Positions 37,832 through 45,777 of a stretch of DNA of 64,000 bases are shown here, in pieces. Source of the stretch: Pseudomonas reinekei (GTDB lineage: Bacteria; Pseudomonadota; Gammaproteobacteria; Pseudomonadales; Pseudomonadaceae); the NCBI RefSeq assembly GCF_001945365.1, contig NZ_MSTQ01000022.1, positions 23,523 to 87,522 on the forward strand. The letters run 5' to 3'. Position 1 is the stretch's first letter, and each line of letters starts with the position of its first letter. The translations under genes were made by a program, and so were the position numbers. Under the pieces are notes generated by a model. That model was given only the letters and a program-made list of their open reading frames with translations, was not told the origin of the DNA and searched no databases.

Positions 37832-37984
37832 CCGGGCTACCAAACCCGATCACTGTTTTCCAGCGACCGGCCAACGATAGAACCCGGCCCCAAGGCGCAC
37901 AAGCCGGCGGATTCTGGCGTAAGCGTAGGCAACGACGCAAGGCGTTGTAGCTTTCATGAAGTAACGCTGACAGCCGTTAAACAA
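37832..37984 (+). repeat. 153-bp direct repeat, copy 2
   Basis: Second copy of the repeat at 36017-36169, same orientation, two mismatches. Its last bases run into the stop codon of the LysR gene (37977-37979), so the repeat supplies part of that gene's end. A short frame from 37771 (MTTIKQRRRIIAND) reads into it but is closed soon after. Confidence 0.85.
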
Positions 37985-38903
37985 CCTTGAACGGCTGCCA
38001 TAAACCCTGGGCCGAGTCTGGTTCGGTCAGCACTTTCCTGAATGTCTCCACCAACGGCCGCAAATTGATCCGGTGCCACGCCGCCCACAGTGGTCTGGAG
38101 AGGGAAATCCATGGCACCTCCCGCAGCACCACGCCCGGCGGTGCGTTGCGGCTCAGGCCCTTCTGAATCATCGCGATGCCCAGTCCCGAGGCCACCAGCG
38201 CCATTGCCGTGAAGGGGCCGGTGGCCTCCATGCGGATGTCCGGGGTGAAGCCGGCGCGGATGCAGGCGCTGACAAAGTTTTCGCGGCCGCTGACATTCTG
38301 GTGGTGTTGCACGCCAATCCACTCCTGGTCGGCGAGATCTTCCGGCGTCAGCACGGTTTTCTGTGCGAGCGGATGTTCCTCGGGCATGGCCAATAGCATC
38401 GGGTCATCCAACACCTGAAAACCCAGCAAGTCCGGATCGTCGTCCGTCGGCGGCTCGCTGACCAGGGCGATATCCAGACTACGCTGACGCAGACCTTCCA
38501 ATTGTTCGGCGGAACTCAGGTTGTACAGCGCGACATGCACATTCGGCCGGTCAACCCGCAACACGCGCAAGGCATTGGGCAGGACGCCCGCATGCATGGC
38601 ATTTTCGATATAGCCGATGCACAACCCGCCTTCCTCACCACGGCCCAGACGTTTGCCAAGGGATTCCAGGCGATTGGCGTGGGTCAGCAGGGCGCGGGTT
38701 TCGGCGAGGAACGTCTGGCCGTCGCGGGTCAGGCGGATGCGTTGCTGGCTGCGCTCGAACAGGGTCAGGCCCAGGCGTTCTTCGAGCTGGGCGATCTGCC
38801 GGCTCAGGGGCGACTGGGAAATGTGCAGGCGTTCGGCGGCGCGACCGACGTGTTCTTCTTCGGCGACGGCGACGAAGTAGCGCAATTGGCGGATGTCGAT
38901 CAT
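37977..38903 (-). CDS. LysR family transcriptional regulator
   Basis: 308 residues. HTH: QLRYFVAVAEEEHVGRAAER, then LHISQSPLSRQIAQLEERLG, of the CbbR/BenM-like branch. Effector domain with FRHVLDDPMLLAMPEEHPLA-type segment (VLDDPMLLAMPEEHPLA). Divergent from the AKR-SDR-SRPBCC operon at 39123 and so its likely regulator. Start ATG at 38903 was chosen with AGG seven bases upstream; a longer in-frame start at 38990 would add 29 atypical residues. The stop codon lies within the 153-bp repeat copy 2. Confidence 0.88.
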   Translation of the reverse strand: MIDIRQLRYFVAVAEEEHVGRAAERLHISQSPLSRQIAQLEERLGLTLFERSQQRIRLTRDGQTFLAETRALLTHANRLESLGKRLGRGEEGGLCIGYIENAMHAGVLPNALRVLRVDRPNVHVALYNLSSAEQLEGLRQRSLDIALVSEPPTDDDPDLLGFQVLDDPMLLAMPEEHPLAQKTVLTPEDLADQEWIGVQHHQNVSGRENFVSACIRAGFTPDIRMEATGPFTAMALVASGLGIAMIQKGLSRNAPPGVVLREVPWISLSRPLWAAWHRINLRPLVETFRKVLTEPDSAQGLWQPFKVV

Positions 38904-39001
38904 GTCAGACCTATAGGGACTCAAGTGCTGCACATTATGTCTTGGACGGTCCGAACGGCGCAATCTAGGATTGGCCCATCGGTAAGACAAATCACCGTTC
39001 T

Positions 39002-39094
39002 CTGTAGGAGCCGGCTTGCTGGCGATAGCGTTGAACCAGTCGCCACAGGTATCGCCGGCTAAATCGCGATCGCCTGCAAGCCGTTTCCTACAGG
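39002..39094. repeat. Diverged REP pair
   Basis: CTGTAGGAGCCGGCTTGCTG faces GCCTGCAAGCCGTTTCCTACAG with internal ATCGCCGGC-type arms. It lies between the divergent LysR gene and the AKR gene, unusual because this gap must also hold both promoters. Confidence 0.7.
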
Positions 39095-39122
39095 GTCAAT
39101 CCGCATTCGAGAGGAATTGATG

Positions 39123-40139
39123 ATGAGCTTGAAAGACAAACTGCCCGGCGCGCTGGGTTTCGGCACTGCACCACTGGGCAACATGTTCCGTGCCATTCCT
39201 GAAGAGCAAGCGCAAGCCACCGTCCACGCTGCCTGGGATGCCGGCGTGCGCTACTTCGACACCGCGCCGTTCTACGGTTCGGGCCTGTCGGAGATTCGCC
39301 TCGGCGCTGCGCTGTCGCGCTACAACCGCGACGACTACGTACTCAGCAGCAAGGTCGGGCGGGTGATCCTCGATGAAGTCGAAGACGCCGCTGCCCGGGA
39401 TTTGGGCGAGAAGAGCGGGGTGTTCGAGCACGGTCGCCCGAACAAGATCGTCAACGACTACAGCGCCGACGCCACCCTGCGTTCGATCGAAGACAGCCTC
39501 AAGCGCCTGCAGACCGATCGACTGGATATTGTCTGGGTGCATGACATCGCCCAGGACTTCTACGGTGATCAGTGGCTCGAGTACTTCAACCAGGCCCGCA
39601 CCGGCGCGTTCAAAGTGCTGACCCGCCTGCGTGAAGAAGGCGTGATCAAGGGCTGGGGCCTGGGCGTGAACAAGGTCGAGCCGTGCGAATTGACCCTTGA
39701 TCTGAGCGAAGCGCAACCGGACGGTTTTCTGCTGGCGGGTCGCTACACTCTTCTCGACCATGACCGCGCCTTGCAACGCTTGATGGACGCGGCCCTGGCA
39801 CAGAACGTCGAGATCGTGGTCGGCGGCCCGTACAGCTCGGGCATCCTGGCCGGTGGCGCGCACTTCGAGTACCAGAAGGCCAGCCCGGCGATCATCGACA
39901 AGGTCGAGCAGATCAAACGCATCGCGGCAGCCCATGGCGTTGATATCAAAGCCGCTGCGTTGCAGTTCTCGTTGGCAAACCCGGCCGTGGCGGCGGTGAT
40001 TCCAGGTTCCAGCCGCCCGGAACGGATTGCCGAAGATGTGGCCGCGTTGTCGGCGGTGATTCCCGCAGCCTTCTGGCAAGCGATGCGCGAAGCGAAACTG
40101 GTTTCCGAGCGCGCGCCGTTGCCGATCATTGGAGCTTGA
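39123..40139 (+). CDS. Aldo/keto reductase (D-threo-aldose 1-dehydrogenase-like)
   Basis: 338 residues. The start LPGALGFGTAPLGNMFRAIP and RYFDTAPFYGSGLSEIRLGA are characteristic of D-threo-aldose 1-dehydrogenase/L-fucose dehydrogenase AKRs. Catalytic residues Asp and Tyr in FDTAPFYG, Lys in VLSSKVGR, His in IVWVHDIAQD. It oxidises aldoses such as L-fucose or D-arabinose in relatives. Start ATG at 39123 has AGAGGA seven bases upstream; the ATG at 39120 also possible. First gene of a tight run with an SDR (two bases) and an SRPBCC protein, divergent from a LysR. Confidence 0.87.
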   Translation: MSLKDKLPGALGFGTAPLGNMFRAIPEEQAQATVHAAWDAGVRYFDTAPFYGSGLSEIRLGAALSRYNRDDYVLSSKVGRVILDEVEDAAARDLGEKSGVFEHGRPNKIVNDYSADATLRSIEDSLKRLQTDRLDIVWVHDIAQDFYGDQWLEYFNQARTGAFKVLTRLREEGVIKGWGLGVNKVEPCELTLDLSEAQPDGFLLAGRYTLLDHDRALQRLMDAALAQNVEIVVGGPYSSGILAGGAHFEYQKASPAIIDKVEQIKRIAAAHGVDIKAAALQFSLANPAVAAVIPGSSRPERIAEDVAALSAVIPAAFWQAMREAKLVSERAPLPIIGA

Positions 40140-40141
40140 GC

Positions 40142-40939
40142 ATGAAAATCGATCTGGGTGGAAAACTGGCGATTGTCAGCGGCAGCACCGCTGGCATTGG
40201 TTTGGGCATCAGCAAGGCACTGGCCGAATCCGGCGCCACGGTGGTGGTGATCGGTCGCGAGTCGGCCAAGGTCGAGCAGGCGTTGGCGAGCATTCGTGAG
40301 CAGGTGCCCGGTGCTCAATTACGTGGACTGACCGCTGACCTCGGTACGGCTGAAGGCGCGGAGAAACTGTTCGCCGCCGAACCGCGGGCGGACATCTTGG
40401 TGAACAACCTCGGGATTTTCAACGCGGTGGATTTCTTTGAAACGCCCGATAGCGAGTGGACGCGCTTCTACGAAATCAATGTGATCTCCGGTGTACGCCT
40501 GGCCCGGCATTACGTGCCGGACATGGTCAAGCAGGGCTGGGGGCGGGTGATTTTCCTGTCCTCGGAATCCGGCATCGCCATTCCGGCCGACATGCTCAAT
40601 TATGGCGTGACCAAAAGCGCCAACCTGGCGGTGTCCCACGGACTGGCCAAGCGGCTGGCGGGCACCGGGGTGACGGTCAACGCGATCCTGCCAGGCCCGA
40701 CGTTGACCGATGGCGTGGAGCTGATGCTCAAGGATGCCATTGCCGCGTCCGGTCGCAGCCTCCAGGAGGAAGCCGACGCCTTCGTACGTGAGGCGCGGCC
40801 GACCTCGATCATCCAGCGCGTTGCCCATGTCGATGAAGTCGCGAACCTGGTGGCGTACATTGCTTCGCCGCTATCCTCGGCCACCACGGGCGCTGCGTTG
40901 CGAGTCGACGGCGGTGTCGTCGACAGCATGGCCATCTGA
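40142..40939 (+). CDS. SDR family oxidoreductase
   Basis: 265 residues. Motifs: GSTAGIGLGISKALAESGA (cofactor, residues about 14-32), DILVNNLGIF (NNAG-like), catalytic Ser in VIFLSSESG, and YGVTKSANLAVSHGLAKRL (Tyr-Lys pair). The C-terminal segment SATTGAALRVDGGVVDS is standard. Two bases after the AKR stop; in that context it may act on the next intermediate of an aldose oxidation pathway. Start ATG at 40142 follows the preceding stop directly. Confidence 0.9.
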   Translation: MKIDLGGKLAIVSGSTAGIGLGISKALAESGATVVVIGRESAKVEQALASIREQVPGAQLRGLTADLGTAEGAEKLFAAEPRADILVNNLGIFNAVDFFETPDSEWTRFYEINVISGVRLARHYVPDMVKQGWGRVIFLSSESGIAIPADMLNYGVTKSANLAVSHGLAKRLAGTGVTVNAILPGPTLTDGVELMLKDAIAASGRSLQEEADAFVREARPTSIIQRVAHVDEVANLVAYIASPLSSATTGAALRVDGGVVDSMAI

Positions 40940-40964
40940 ACCTTATTCATTGAGGGCGCTTTAC

Positions 40965-41375
40965 ATGGCAACTGCATCAGCATTCATCGACATCCCGGCC
41001 TCGGCCGATCAGGTCTGGCAATTGATCGGTGGTTTCAACTCGCTGCCGGACTGGCTGCCGTTCATCCCCAAGAGCGAGCTGAGCGAAGGCGGGCGTGTGC
41101 GCAGTCTGCAAACGGCGGACGGTGGCGTGGTGGTCGAGCGCCTGCAAACGTTCGACAACGCCGCCAAGACGTACAGCTACTCGATTTTGCAGGCACCGTT
41201 TCCGGCGTCCGAATACCTGGCGACGATCAAGGTTGAAGCGCAGGGCGACGGGGCTCGGGTTACATGGTCCGGCCGGTTTGAACCGGTAGGTGTGAGTAAC
41301 GAGGAAGTAGAGGCGTTGTTTGCCGGGATCTACCAGGGAGGCCTCGAGGCGCTGCGGGCCAATTACCCGACCTGA
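40965..41375 (+). CDS. SRPBCC family protein
   Basis: 136 residues of the START/Bet v1-like SRPBCC fold (polyketide-cyclase-like). Signature pieces are FIDIPASADQVWQLIGGFNS, LPDWLPFIPKSELSEGGRVR and VEAQGDGARVTWSGRFEP. These small proteins bind hydrophobic or aromatic ligands or act as cyclases. It ends the AKR-SDR run with 25 bases between; GAGG before the ATG at 40965. Function not evident. Confidence 0.85.
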   Translation: MATASAFIDIPASADQVWQLIGGFNSLPDWLPFIPKSELSEGGRVRSLQTADGGVVVERLQTFDNAAKTYSYSILQAPFPASEYLATIKVEAQGDGARVTWSGRFEPVGVSNEEVEALFAGIYQGGLEALRANYPT

Positions 41376-41410
41376 CAACACCACAGGGGGTGGTTTGTCT
41401 GTGAGCAGCG

Positions 41411-42805
41411 TCAGGCGGGAGCAATCAGACGCTGCTCACAATCGAGCACCAACCGCGCGCCCCCCAATTCGCTGCGGCCCACCTCCAGCGTAAACCCGTG
41501 CAGGCTGACAATCGCCGCGACGATCGACAGCCCCAGGCCAAAACCGCTTTTCAGATTCCCCGCCTCAGCGCGGTAGAAGCGCTGGAATACCGCTTCGCGC
41601 TCGGCCTCGGGAATGCCCGGGCCGGAATCCAGCACTTCGATGCGGGTGTGTCCGCCTTCGTCGATCCCGCGCAAAATCACCTGGCCGCCGGGCGGGGTGA
41701 ATTTGATCGAGTTGCTCAACAGATTGGCCAACGCTTCGAACAGCAAGGCCCGATCACCATTGAGCGGCGGCAATGATTCAGGCAATTGCAGCTCGAACGT
41801 CAGGCCGTCGTCTTCCGCCAGTGGCAGATAAAATTCATGCAACTCTTGCAGCAACGACACCGGATCGAGTTGCACGAAGCCGGAACGGCGCTGGCGATCC
41901 TCCAGTTCGGAAATCCGCAGCAAGCCACGAAACCGCGCCATCAACGTGTCGGCCTCGCCCAATACCAGATCCAGTTGCGCCGCCTGCGCCGAACCTTCGC
42001 CGGCCTGTTGCTGCATGCGGTAAAGCTGGGCGCGCAGGCGGGTCAGGGGCGTGCGCAGGTCATGGGCAATGTTGTCGCAAACGCCTTTGACCTCGTGCAT
42101 CAGGCGCTCGATGCGTTCGAGCATGGCGTTGACGATGGCCGCGAGCATGTCCAGTTCATCCCGGCGATTGGACAGCGGCAAGCGTCGGGTGAGGTCACCG
42201 GCGACGATGGCTTCTGCGCTGGCCTGAATCGCGCGGATCCGCCTTAGCGGACGGCGGCGCAACAGGTGCCAACCAACGATGCCCGGCAGGATGGTCAGGG
42301 TCACGCCCCAGAACAACGCGTGCAAAATGATCCGGGTTACGGCGAACAGCGAGCCGTTGTCGCGCACCAGCACCAGCAGGAGGCCGTCCCGGGTCTGGGT
42401 CGCCACGGCGTCGCAGCTGTCATTGGGCAGCGTCGGGTCGTCGGAGTCGGCGCAATCGCTGAGCATGTGAATCTTGCCGTCCAGCGGCAGGCCACGGGGG
42501 ATGTGGTCCAGGGCGCCGCTCAGGTAACGCTGTTGCTGATCGAACAGGCCATAGCCATCGATGCCGCGGATGTCGAAGGTCATGCTGACGGCGAGGGCGT
42601 CCACCAGTTGTTCGCCCTGGAAACGCGAAAAGAGGTGCTGGCGCTGCATCAGCGAATGCTTGGCCAGGTTGTCCAGGTAAGCGGATACTTCGAAGTACAT
42701 GACGCCCATCAGAATGCCGCTCCAGGCGACGAACAGCGCACTGTAGAGCGCCAGCAAGCGACTGCTGGAAGAGCGCCAGCCTTTAGACGGGTTCGGCAAT
42801 GACAT
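41411..42805 (-). CDS. Sensor histidine kinase
   Basis: 464 residues, membrane sensor kinase. Two membrane helices (near residues 15-40 and 165-190) flank a periplasmic sensor loop with two cysteines (SDCADSDD, NDSCDA). HAMP-like linker follows. HisKA motif NIAHDLRTPLTRLRAQL contains the phosphoacceptor His; the ATPase has N box NLLSNSIKFTPPGG, G1 DSGPGIPE and G2 GFGLGLSIVAAI. It is coupled with the response regulator upstream (23-base overlap), and responds to an unknown periplasmic signal. Confidence 0.9.
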   Translation of the reverse strand: MSLPNPSKGWRSSSSRLLALYSALFVAWSGILMGVMYFEVSAYLDNLAKHSLMQRQHLFSRFQGEQLVDALAVSMTFDIRGIDGYGLFDQQQRYLSGALDHIPRGLPLDGKIHMLSDCADSDDPTLPNDSCDAVATQTRDGLLLVLVRDNGSLFAVTRIILHALFWGVTLTILPGIVGWHLLRRRPLRRIRAIQASAEAIVAGDLTRRLPLSNRRDELDMLAAIVNAMLERIERLMHEVKGVCDNIAHDLRTPLTRLRAQLYRMQQQAGEGSAQAAQLDLVLGEADTLMARFRGLLRISELEDRQRRSGFVQLDPVSLLQELHEFYLPLAEDDGLTFELQLPESLPPLNGDRALLFEALANLLSNSIKFTPPGGQVILRGIDEGGHTRIEVLDSGPGIPEAEREAVFQRFYRAEAGNLKSGFGLGLSIVAAIVSLHGFTLEVGRSELGGARLVLDCEQRLIAPA

Positions 42806-43466
42806 AACCCGAGCCTCGCACGGTTCGAATCAATGGGACATTGCCAGGCGGGTCGATCTTTTTGCGCAAGCGGCCGATGTGCACATCAATCAGGTTGGTG
42901 CCGGGGTCGAAGTGGTAACCCCAGACCTCTTCGAAAATCATCATCCGCGACAGGATCTGCCCGGTGTTGCGCATAAGGAATTCCAGCAGCTTGTATTCGG
43001 TGGGCAGCAGCGTGAGCAGTTGACCGTCGCGGCTGGCTTCGTGGCTGATCAGGTTCAGCTCCAGATCCGCCACCCGCAACGTGGTGGCCTGGGCGGTCAC
43101 GGTGTTCTGTCGACGCAGCAGCACTTCAACCCGGGCAGCCATTTCATCGGTGGCGAACGGCTTGGTCAGGTAATCGTCGCCGCCAGCGCGCAGACCGCGA
43201 ACGCGCTCATCGACGTCGGACAGGGCGCTGATCATCAGGATCGGCGTGGCCACTCCCATGGTCCGCAACGTGGTGACAATCGCCAGGCCATCGAGCTCGG
43301 GCAACATGCGGTCGAGGGTGATCAGGTCATAGTTTCCGCTGACCGCACGCTCCAGCCCTTCACGGCCGTTGTCGACCCAATCGACGTCGAGGCCATGGCT
43401 GCTCAATTCGGCGACGATTTCACGGGCGGTCACGGCGTCGTCTTCGATGGTCAAGATGCGGGTCAT
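42783..43466 (-). CDS. OmpR-family response regulator
   Basis: 227 residues. Receiver domain: acidic pocket EDD (residues 8-10), phosphoacceptor Asp in LITLDRMLPELDG (near 53), Thr/Ser in MISALSD and Lys in TKPFATDEM. Output domain is the winged helix with TLLPTEYKLLEFLMRNTGQI and DVHIGRLRKKIDPP. Overlaps the kinase gene by 23 bases, a normal two-component operon. A 12-base palindrome CACAACGTTGTG lies 22 bases upstream. Confidence 0.92.
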   Translation of the reverse strand: MTRILTIEDDAVTAREIVAELSSHGLDVDWVDNGREGLERAVSGNYDLITLDRMLPELDGLAIVTTLRTMGVATPILMISALSDVDERVRGLRAGGDDYLTKPFATDEMAARVEVLLRRQNTVTAQATTLRVADLELNLISHEASRDGQLLTLLPTEYKLLEFLMRNTGQILSRMMIFEEVWGYHFDPGTNLIDVHIGRLRKKIDPPGNVPLIRTVRGSGYVIAEPV

Positions 43467-43488
43467 GGATTTGGCCTGATTAAATGTT

Positions 43489-43500
43489 CACAACGTTGTG
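43489..43500. promoter_or_regulatory. Palindrome CACAACGTTGTG upstream of the two-component genes
   Basis: A perfect 12-base palindrome 22 bases before the response-regulator start. OmpR-type regulators usually bind direct repeats, so this may belong to another regulator. Listed because it is an exact palindrome in a promoter gap. Confidence 0.3.
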
Positions 43501-43733
43501 GGGCATTTTGCCAAGAAATGGTCGCAGGCTTTCTAAATAAAAGTTCATGGACGCTTCAATGCATAAAACCCGCTGAGTCTGCCTATTCGTTGCAAATTGC
43601 AAGAATCGCCGAAGTTCAAACTTTGTACCTCACTGAAAACCTTGGGGTTTTTCAAAATGCGCGCCTGGCACGGTGTCTGCAATTGCTCCTTCGAGAGTTG
43701 TAACACCATTTTTCTGCCTGGAGCGATATAACA

Positions 43734-44666
43734 ATGAATAGATCCTCTGATGGTTTCTATCCTGCCGAAGACGAATCGACGACGCTGTCCGGCGTGTCGT
43801 GGGGGGCGATTTTCGCCGGGGCCGCGGCTGCCGCGGCGTTATCGCTGATCCTTGTGCTGCTGGGTTTCGGCCTGGGATTCTCGGCGGTCTCGCCGTGGGC
43901 CAATGAAGGTGTAAGCGCCAAGGGCCTGGGTATTTCGACCATTGTCTGGCTGGCTGTCACACAAATCATCGCTTCTGGCGCCGGCGGTTACATCGCCGGG
44001 CGGCTGCGGGTGAAGTGGGCGTACATGCATGGCGATGAGGTGTACTTCCGCGACACCGCCCATGGCTTTCTCGCCTGGTGCGTGGCGACGCTGGTGACGG
44101 CCACCTTGGTGGCTGGCTCGGTCAGCAGCCTGGTAAGCGGCGGGGTGCAGGCAGGGGCAAACATGGTCGGTGGTGCCGCCACTGCAGCCACGCAAGCGGC
44201 GGGCGCTGCGGCTGGTAATTCCGATGGCGATCAATACGGTTACTACATTGACAGCCTGTTTCGCGATGATCGTCCGGCCGCCGTCAGCGATGACGCCGCG
44301 CGGGGCACGGTAACCCGGATCTTCGTGCGCTCCTTGAGCAACGACGGGCAACTGGCCGCCGAAGATCGCGCTTATCTGGCGCAACTGGTGGCGCAACGGA
44401 CCAATTTGACGCAAGCGGACGCAGAACGTCGGGTCGATGAAGTCTATGCCCGCACGCAAAAAGCCGTGGCCGACGCCAAGCTGGCTGCGCAGCAAGCGGC
44501 TGACACTGCCGCCAAAGTCGCCGCCTGGACCACCCTCTGGATGTTTGTTGCCCTGTTGGCCGGTGCGTTCTTCGCCAGCCTTGCCGCGACCTTCGGTGGC
44601 CGTCGCCGGGATGCCGTGGTGTATCTGGAAACCGACACCTACGTAACCACCCCAACGATTCGTTAA
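43734..44666 (+). CDS. Conserved membrane protein of unknown function
   Basis: 310 residues. Membrane helices about residues 22-47 (FAGAAAAAALSLILVLLGFG), 65-90, 112-140 and at the C-terminus (WTTLWMFVALLAGAFFASLAAT), with a Gln/Ala-rich helical region (QKAVADAKLAAQQAADTAAK) before the last helix that could be a coiled coil in the periplasm or cytoplasm. A motif NLTQADAERRVDEVY resembles the membrane-protein family with repeated-helix domain. Function unknown. It is followed by a 24-residue membrane peptide gene 15 bases later, probably co-transcribed. Confidence 0.75.
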   Translation: MNRSSDGFYPAEDESTTLSGVSWGAIFAGAAAAAALSLILVLLGFGLGFSAVSPWANEGVSAKGLGISTIVWLAVTQIIASGAGGYIAGRLRVKWAYMHGDEVYFRDTAHGFLAWCVATLVTATLVAGSVSSLVSGGVQAGANMVGGAATAATQAAGAAAGNSDGDQYGYYIDSLFRDDRPAAVSDDAARGTVTRIFVRSLSNDGQLAAEDRAYLAQLVAQRTNLTQADAERRVDEVYARTQKAVADAKLAAQQAADTAAKVAAWTTLWMFVALLAGAFFASLAATFGGRRRDAVVYLETDTYVTTPTIR

Positions 44667-44681
44667 ACCAGGAGAATCATC

Positions 44682-44756
44682 ATGCGTTCATTATTGCTGT
44701 TCTTTCTCGGCGTACCGATCCCGATCATCATCCTGATCGCTCTGTTCATGCATTGA
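44682..44756 (+). CDS. 24-residue single-helix membrane peptide
   Basis: ATG at 44682 with GGAGAA seven bases upstream encodes MRSLLLFFLGVPIPIIILIA plus LFMH, then TGA. It is one hydrophobic helix with a conserved-looking Pro-rich turn (GVPIPI), and no charge except the N-terminal Arg and C-terminal His. It has all marks of a real microprotein. It probably assists the large membrane protein or the operon. It lies 15 bases behind it and before a strong hairpin. Confidence 0.75.
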   Translation: MRSLLLFFLGVPIPIIILIALFMH

Positions 44757-44778
44757 TCGACTGAGGCTCGTGCCTCTG

Positions 44779-44803
44779 CCGCTTCCACCTTGGGTGGAAG
44801 CGG
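44779..44803. terminator. Strong hairpin after the membrane peptide gene
   Basis: CCGCTTCCACC and GGTGGAAGCGG form a perfect 11-bp stem with the loop TTG. Only a weak T tract (GACTTTGTTT) follows, yet it fits the operon end. Confidence 0.7.
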
Positions 44804-45125
44804 CGACTTTGTTTATGCAGGGCCGGTACAGGGACGTGCAAACACAGCCGTTTATCTTCTATATACCTGTGCTGGGTTGAATTTCTTGCTATAAACGCAC
44901 TCCGATATCCACCTCAACGCCTGCCGTAAAACATTTTCGAGGCTTTGTCGGACAAATTCGCTGTCTTTTCAGTTGCTGAGGCCTCAACTCGGCCTTAGAC
45001 TGCCGCCCCTCGTAAATTGAGTGCCGGGTGGCGCTTGGTATAAACGGCGCCTTTCCGATGACCCGTCCAGGTCTGCCGGAACGCTCCCTAATTCGCCTTA
45101 ATGCACGTTTTTTATAGAGATATCA
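44804..45125. other. Non-coding stretch before the DksA-like gene
   Basis: I see no gene in these 322 bases. It should hold the promoter of the gene at 45126; TTGGTATAA around 45039 is a possible extended -10 box. The last part reads GTTTTTTATAGAGATATCA before the ATG, with a weak AGAG ribosome-binding site. Confidence 0.4.
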
Positions 45126-45530
45126 ATGACAAAGGACAAGTTGCTGGCCATGCCGGCGGATGACTACATGAACGCCGAGCAACATGCTTTTTTCAGCGAG
45201 CTGTTGCAGAACATGAAAGTCGAAACCCATGAGCGCATCGAACAGAATCGCATCGCCATCGAAAGCCTGGACACCCCGGCCGATCCGGCTGACGCGGCTT
45301 CCGTTGAAGAAGAGCGTACCTGGCTGGTGAACGCGATCGATCGCGACCAGCGCATGCTGCCTCAGTTGGAACAAGCCCTTGAGCGCATCAAGGAAGACAG
45401 CTTCGGCTGGTGTGACGATAGCGGCGAGGCAATCGGCCTCAAGCGCCTGCTGATCAGTCCAACCACCAAGTACTGCATCGAAGCTCAAGAGCGTCACGAG
45501 CAGATCGACAAGCACCAGCGTCAGGCCTGA
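45126..45530 (+). CDS. DksA/TraR family protein with an incomplete zinc site
   Basis: 134 residues. Coiled-coil region with the DxxDxA tip motif (D53-P-A-D56-A-A58), followed by the zinc-finger-like globular domain. In DksA four cysteines bind zinc; here only C96 and C117 remain while the second and fourth positions are S99 (CDDS) and A120 (CIEA). This resembles the zinc-independent paralogue DksA2 of P. aeruginosa, which replaces DksA under zinc limitation. It likely binds the RNA polymerase secondary channel and works with ppGpp. No zinc-uptake gene is next to it, so a Zur link is not shown. Confidence 0.85.
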   Translation: MTKDKLLAMPADDYMNAEQHAFFSELLQNMKVETHERIEQNRIAIESLDTPADPADAASVEEERTWLVNAIDRDQRMLPQLEQALERIKEDSFGWCDDSGEAIGLKRLLISPTTKYCIEAQERHEQIDKHQRQA

Positions 45531-45538
45531 TTCTGCGA

Positions 45539-45563
45539 GGCAGCCCGTTTAACGTGGGCTGCC
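45539..45563 (+). terminator. Terminator after the DksA-like gene
   Basis: GGCAGCCC and GGGCTGCC form an 8-bp stem around GTTTAACGT. The short run TTGAAAA follows. Plausible rho-independent end for the gene at 45126. Confidence 0.6.
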
Positions 45564-45567
45564 TTGA

Positions 45568-45641
45568 AAAGATCGCAGCCTTCGACAGCACCTGCATGGG
45601 TTCACTTAACCCTATGGGCGCTGCCGAAGGCTGCGATCTTT
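45568..45641. repeat. Inverted repeat AAAGATCGCAGCCTTCG type
   Basis: AAAGATCGCAGCCTTCGACA at the left and CTGCCGAAGGCTGCGATCTTT at the right are inverted copies about 33 bases apart. It is a second repeat family of fluorescent pseudomonads, distinct from the GTGGGAGC REPs. Confidence 0.8.
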
Positions 45642-45777
45642 GCTTTCCGACGTCCGTAGAAACCTCCGTCCTTCTATTGATCTGTTGCAACGTCCACGAC
45701 TAAAGGCTCATAGATAATGGCCCTATAGTGGCGTTTAATCCGAAGACAACAATTAGAAGATGTTTGGGGTGACAACG

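Noticed and set aside
44804..45125. tRNA or riboswitch in the gap before the DksA-like gene
   Set aside because: No cloverleaf-type pairing or known riboswitch core found by eye.
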